NCBI GenBank assembly: GCA_017647795.1
Contig: JAGCJX010000016.1
Coordinates: 1-34,606, forward strand
Direction: 5' to 3'
Length of the DNA stretch: 34,606 nucleotides
DNA from: Bacteroidales bacterium
GTDB taxonomy: Bacteria > Bacteroidota > Bacteroidia > Bacteroidales > UBA932
A model generated the notes under the pieces. That model had not been told where the DNA came from and ran no database searches. It saw nothing but the letters and a program-made list of their open reading frames with translations. The translations under genes and the position numbers were made by a program. Shown here one piece after another: positions 33,233 to 34,606 of this stretch (within the stretch, counting starts at the first letter, position 1; each line of letters begins with the position of its first letter).

Positions 33233-34195
33233 ATGTTACTGAACGAAACTTCCATGATGATCATCCTGATCGGTGCTTGCTTGGTAGGTCTCATCATCCT
33301 ACTGTGGCTGTTCCCCGTCACCCTTTGGTTCCAAGCCCTGATCTCGGGTGTACGTATCTCCTTGATCCAACTCGTGTTGATGCGTTGGAGAAAAGTACCT
33401 CCGACCACCATCGTAATGGCAATGATTACCGGAACAAAAGCCGGTCTGAAACTGAATGCCAACGAATTGGAGGCTCACTACCTGGCCAAGGGAAATGTCC
33501 TCAACGTAGTCAATGCCCTCATTTCTGCCGACAAAGCCAACATCGCGTTGGACTTCAAGATGGCAGCTGCCATCGACTTGGCGGGTCGCGACGTGTTTGA
33601 AGCCGTACAAATGTCTGTAAACCCCAAAGTGATCAACACTCCTCCGGTGACCGCTGTAGCCAAAGACGGTATCCAATTGATTACCAAGGCCCGCGTTACC
33701 GTACGTGCCAACATCAAACAATTGGTTGGGGGTGCTGGTGAAGAAACCATCCTGGCCCGCGTTGGCGAAGGTATCGTTTCCTCCATCGGTTCTGCAGAAT
33801 CCCACAAACAAGTGTTGGAAAACCCGGATTCCATCTCCAAAGTAGTATTGGCCAAAGGTTTGGATGCTGGAACTGCCTTTGAAATCCTCTCCATCGATAT
33901 CGCGGACATCGACATCGGAAAGAACATCGGAGCTGTGTTGCAAATTGACCAAGCCAACGCTGACAAGAGCATCGCCCAAGCCCGCGCCGAAGAAAAACGC
34001 TCCATGGCGATTGCTTTGGAACAAGAAATGAAAGCAAAGGCTGAAGAAGCTCGCGCAAAAGTGATCGAAGCAGAAAAAGAAATTCCGCTGGCCATGGCAG
34101 AAGCCTTCCGCAACGGCAACCTCGGCATTATGGATTACTACAAAATCAAAAACATCCAGGCCGATACGCAAATGCGTGAAAACATTACCAAATAA
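33233..34195 (+). CDS. floA: flotillin-like protein FloA
   Basis: FloA is an SPFH-family scaffold that organises membrane microdomains. The 320-residue product has an N-terminal membrane anchor (about 8-28), the UPF0365/YqfA core with [19 protein letters not shown] and [20 protein letters not shown], and the Ala/Glu-rich helical region (about 240-300, [20 protein letters not shown]). Size is normal. Its neighbour nfeD is the usual partner. Its start lies in an A-rich leader 26 bases after nfeD. Confidence 0.95.
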   Translation: MLLNETSMMIILIGACLVGLIILLWLFPVTLWFQALISGVRISLIQLVLMRWRKVPPTTIVMAMITGTKAGLKLNANELEAHYLAKGNVLNVVNALISADKANIALDFKMAAAIDLAGRDVFEAVQMSVNPKVINTPPVTAVAKDGIQLITKARVTVRANIKQLVGGAGEETILARVGEGIVSSIGSAESHKQVLENPDSISKVVLAKGLDAGTAFEILSIDIADIDIGKNIGAVLQIDQANADKSIAQARAEEKRSMAIALEQEMKAKAEEARAKVIEAEKEIPLAMAEAFRNGNLGIMDYYKIKNIQADTQMRENITK

Positions 34196-34236
34196 GCATT
34201 TGTAAAAGCAATATTTCTGTGGGGAGTGCAAGTTTT

Positions 34237-34268
34237 TTTGGCGATTCAACGAATTCCACCTATCTTTG
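34237..34268 (+). promoter_or_regulatory. promoter of tRNA-Ser
   Basis: TTTG at 34237-34240, a 20-base spacer and TATCTTTG at 34261-34268, ending 12 bases before the tRNA. Confidence 0.75.
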
Positions 34269-34280
34269 CACTCCACTCAC

Positions 34281-34367
34281 GGTGAGGTGGGTGAGTGGCT
34301 GAAACCAGCAGTTTGCTAAACTGCCGAACTCGTAAGGGTTCCGGGGGTTCGAATCCCCCTCTCACCG
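34281..34367 (+). tRNA. tRNA-Ser(GCT)
   Basis: The acceptor stem GGTGAGG pairs with TCTCACC (one G-T pair), discriminator G. The anticodon stem GCAGT/ACTGC has loop TTGCTAA with anticodon GCT. A long variable arm as expected for serine (CGAACTCGTAAGGGTTC region) and a T arm GGGGG-TTCGAAT-CCCCC follow. 87 bases, CCA not encoded. Confidence 0.96.
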
Positions 34368-34370
34368 CAG

Positions 34371-34403
34371 AAAACCGAATGATGCAAATCATTCGGTTTT
34401 TTT
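34371..34403 (+). terminator. terminator of tRNA-Ser
   Basis: AAAACCGAATGAT pairs with ATCATTCGGTTTT around the loop GCAA, followed by T's. Confidence 0.88.
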
Positions 34404-34456
34404 GTACCCAAATCTGAGCCAAGCTTGCTTGAGCGAAAGAGATGGGTACAAAAAAA
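34397..34456. repeat. 14-bp inverted repeat beyond tRNA-Ser
   Basis: TTTTTTTGTACCCA (34397-34410) and its exact complement at 34443-34456 enclose 32 bases. A further 11-bp inverted match, GCAGAAAACCG at 34367-34377 with 34479-34489, lies outside it, so the terminator region appears partly duplicated in inverted orientation. Confidence 0.75.
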
Positions 34457-34501
34457 CCTGAGTGCGACAGCACGAAGACGGTTTTCTGCAAGGGCCCCTC
34501 C

Positions 34502-34561
34502 GGCGAGGAGGTAGGGGAATGCACAGCCCGCCAGGGCGAGCACAATCCCCCCCTCACCGCA
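34502..34561 (+). pseudogene. tRNA-Ser-like relic: second copy of the tRNA 3' end
   Basis: The bases aatccccccctcaccgca (34544-34561) match the 3' end of tRNA-Ser (34352-34369) at 17 of 18 positions. A GGCGAGG at 34502 could pair with CCTCACC at 34552-34558 with one mismatch, like an acceptor stem. The ~58-base span is too short for a serine tRNA and has no anticodon arm, so it is a relic, an attachment-site-like duplication or part of a repeat element. Confidence 0.5.
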
Positions 34562-34568
34562 AAGGCAA

Positions 34569-34598
34569 AATCGTACGGACTCCGTACGATTTTTTTTG
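34569..34598 (+). terminator. terminator at the window end
   Basis: AATCGTACG (34569-34577) pairs with CGTACGATT (34583-34591), with a long T-run. It would end any transcript crossing the tRNA-like relic, or a gene from the other side. Confidence 0.8.
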
Positions 34599-34606
34599 CA
34601 TTATAC

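Noticed and set aside
34246..34557. Reverse-strand reading frames across tRNA-Ser with peptides such as GGFEPPEPLRVR and GERGIRTPGTL.
   Set aside because: These peptides are the familiar antisense translation of serine tRNA genes and are often annotated by mistake. The tRNA explains the sequence.

Overview
The window looks like a chromosomal segment of a member of the Bacteroidota, probably Bacteroidales. Several genes have a form typical of that phylum: SecD and SecF fused in one chain, a DUF4271 gene beside hemD, a DUF5106 thioredoxin-like lipoprotein and an OlsF-type fused acyltransferase. More than ten gene starts and both tRNA genes are preceded by the Bacteroidota -7 box TAnnTTTG, several with a TTG or TTTG element 19-20 bases upstream, and Shine-Dalgarno sequences are mostly absent. 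The species cannot be named from the sequence alone.

Layout. Positions 1-2783 are an accessory block, visibly richer in A+T than the rest: the end of an unknown extracellular-type protein, a small outer-membrane beta-barrel and a solitary Fic protein. The Fic gene lies between two near-identical 30-bp direct repeats that are both copies of the 3' end of the neighbouring lolC/E-type gene, so it appears to have been inserted there, leaving the old gene tail behind. From 2772 to 12721 there is a reverse-strand operon tyrS-rbfA-lolC/E with stop/start overlaps; a divergent forward set (S37 peptidase, DUF2156 protein, phosphopantetheinyl transferase); groES-groEL on the reverse strand; tadA-yqaA; tRNA-Gln; and a thioredoxin-like lipoprotein. 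From 12735 to 24202 come a Na/Pi cotransporter, a 963-residue exported protein combining a zinc-protease-like domain, a propeller and a predicted barrel, uvrC, a bifunctional aminolipid synthase candidate, and a compact reverse-strand cluster SUI1-DUF4271-hemD-lipoprotein-rnpA-yidD. From 24283 to the end come a DUF2723 membrane protein (related to the TMEM260 O-mannosyltransferases), the SecDF fusion, an operon of a propeller/SPOR-like protein with NfeD and flotillin-like FloA, tRNA-Ser, and a short structured tail carrying a second copy of the tRNA 3' end.

How the genes fit together. Most of the window is housekeeping: translation (TyrS, RbfA, TadA, RnpA, SUI1, two tRNAs), chaperonin, DNA repair, haem synthesis and envelope assembly (SecDF, YidD, LolC/E-like, FloA/NfeD, OlsF). 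Four divergent promoter pairs (tyrS/S37, Na-Pi/metalloprotease, SUI1/DUF2723, secDF/propeller) organise transcription.

I found no CRISPR array, transposase, integrase or complete defence system. The points most worth a second look are the Fic insertion with its duplicated gene tail, the tRNA-Ser tail region, and the poorly characterised envelope proteins.
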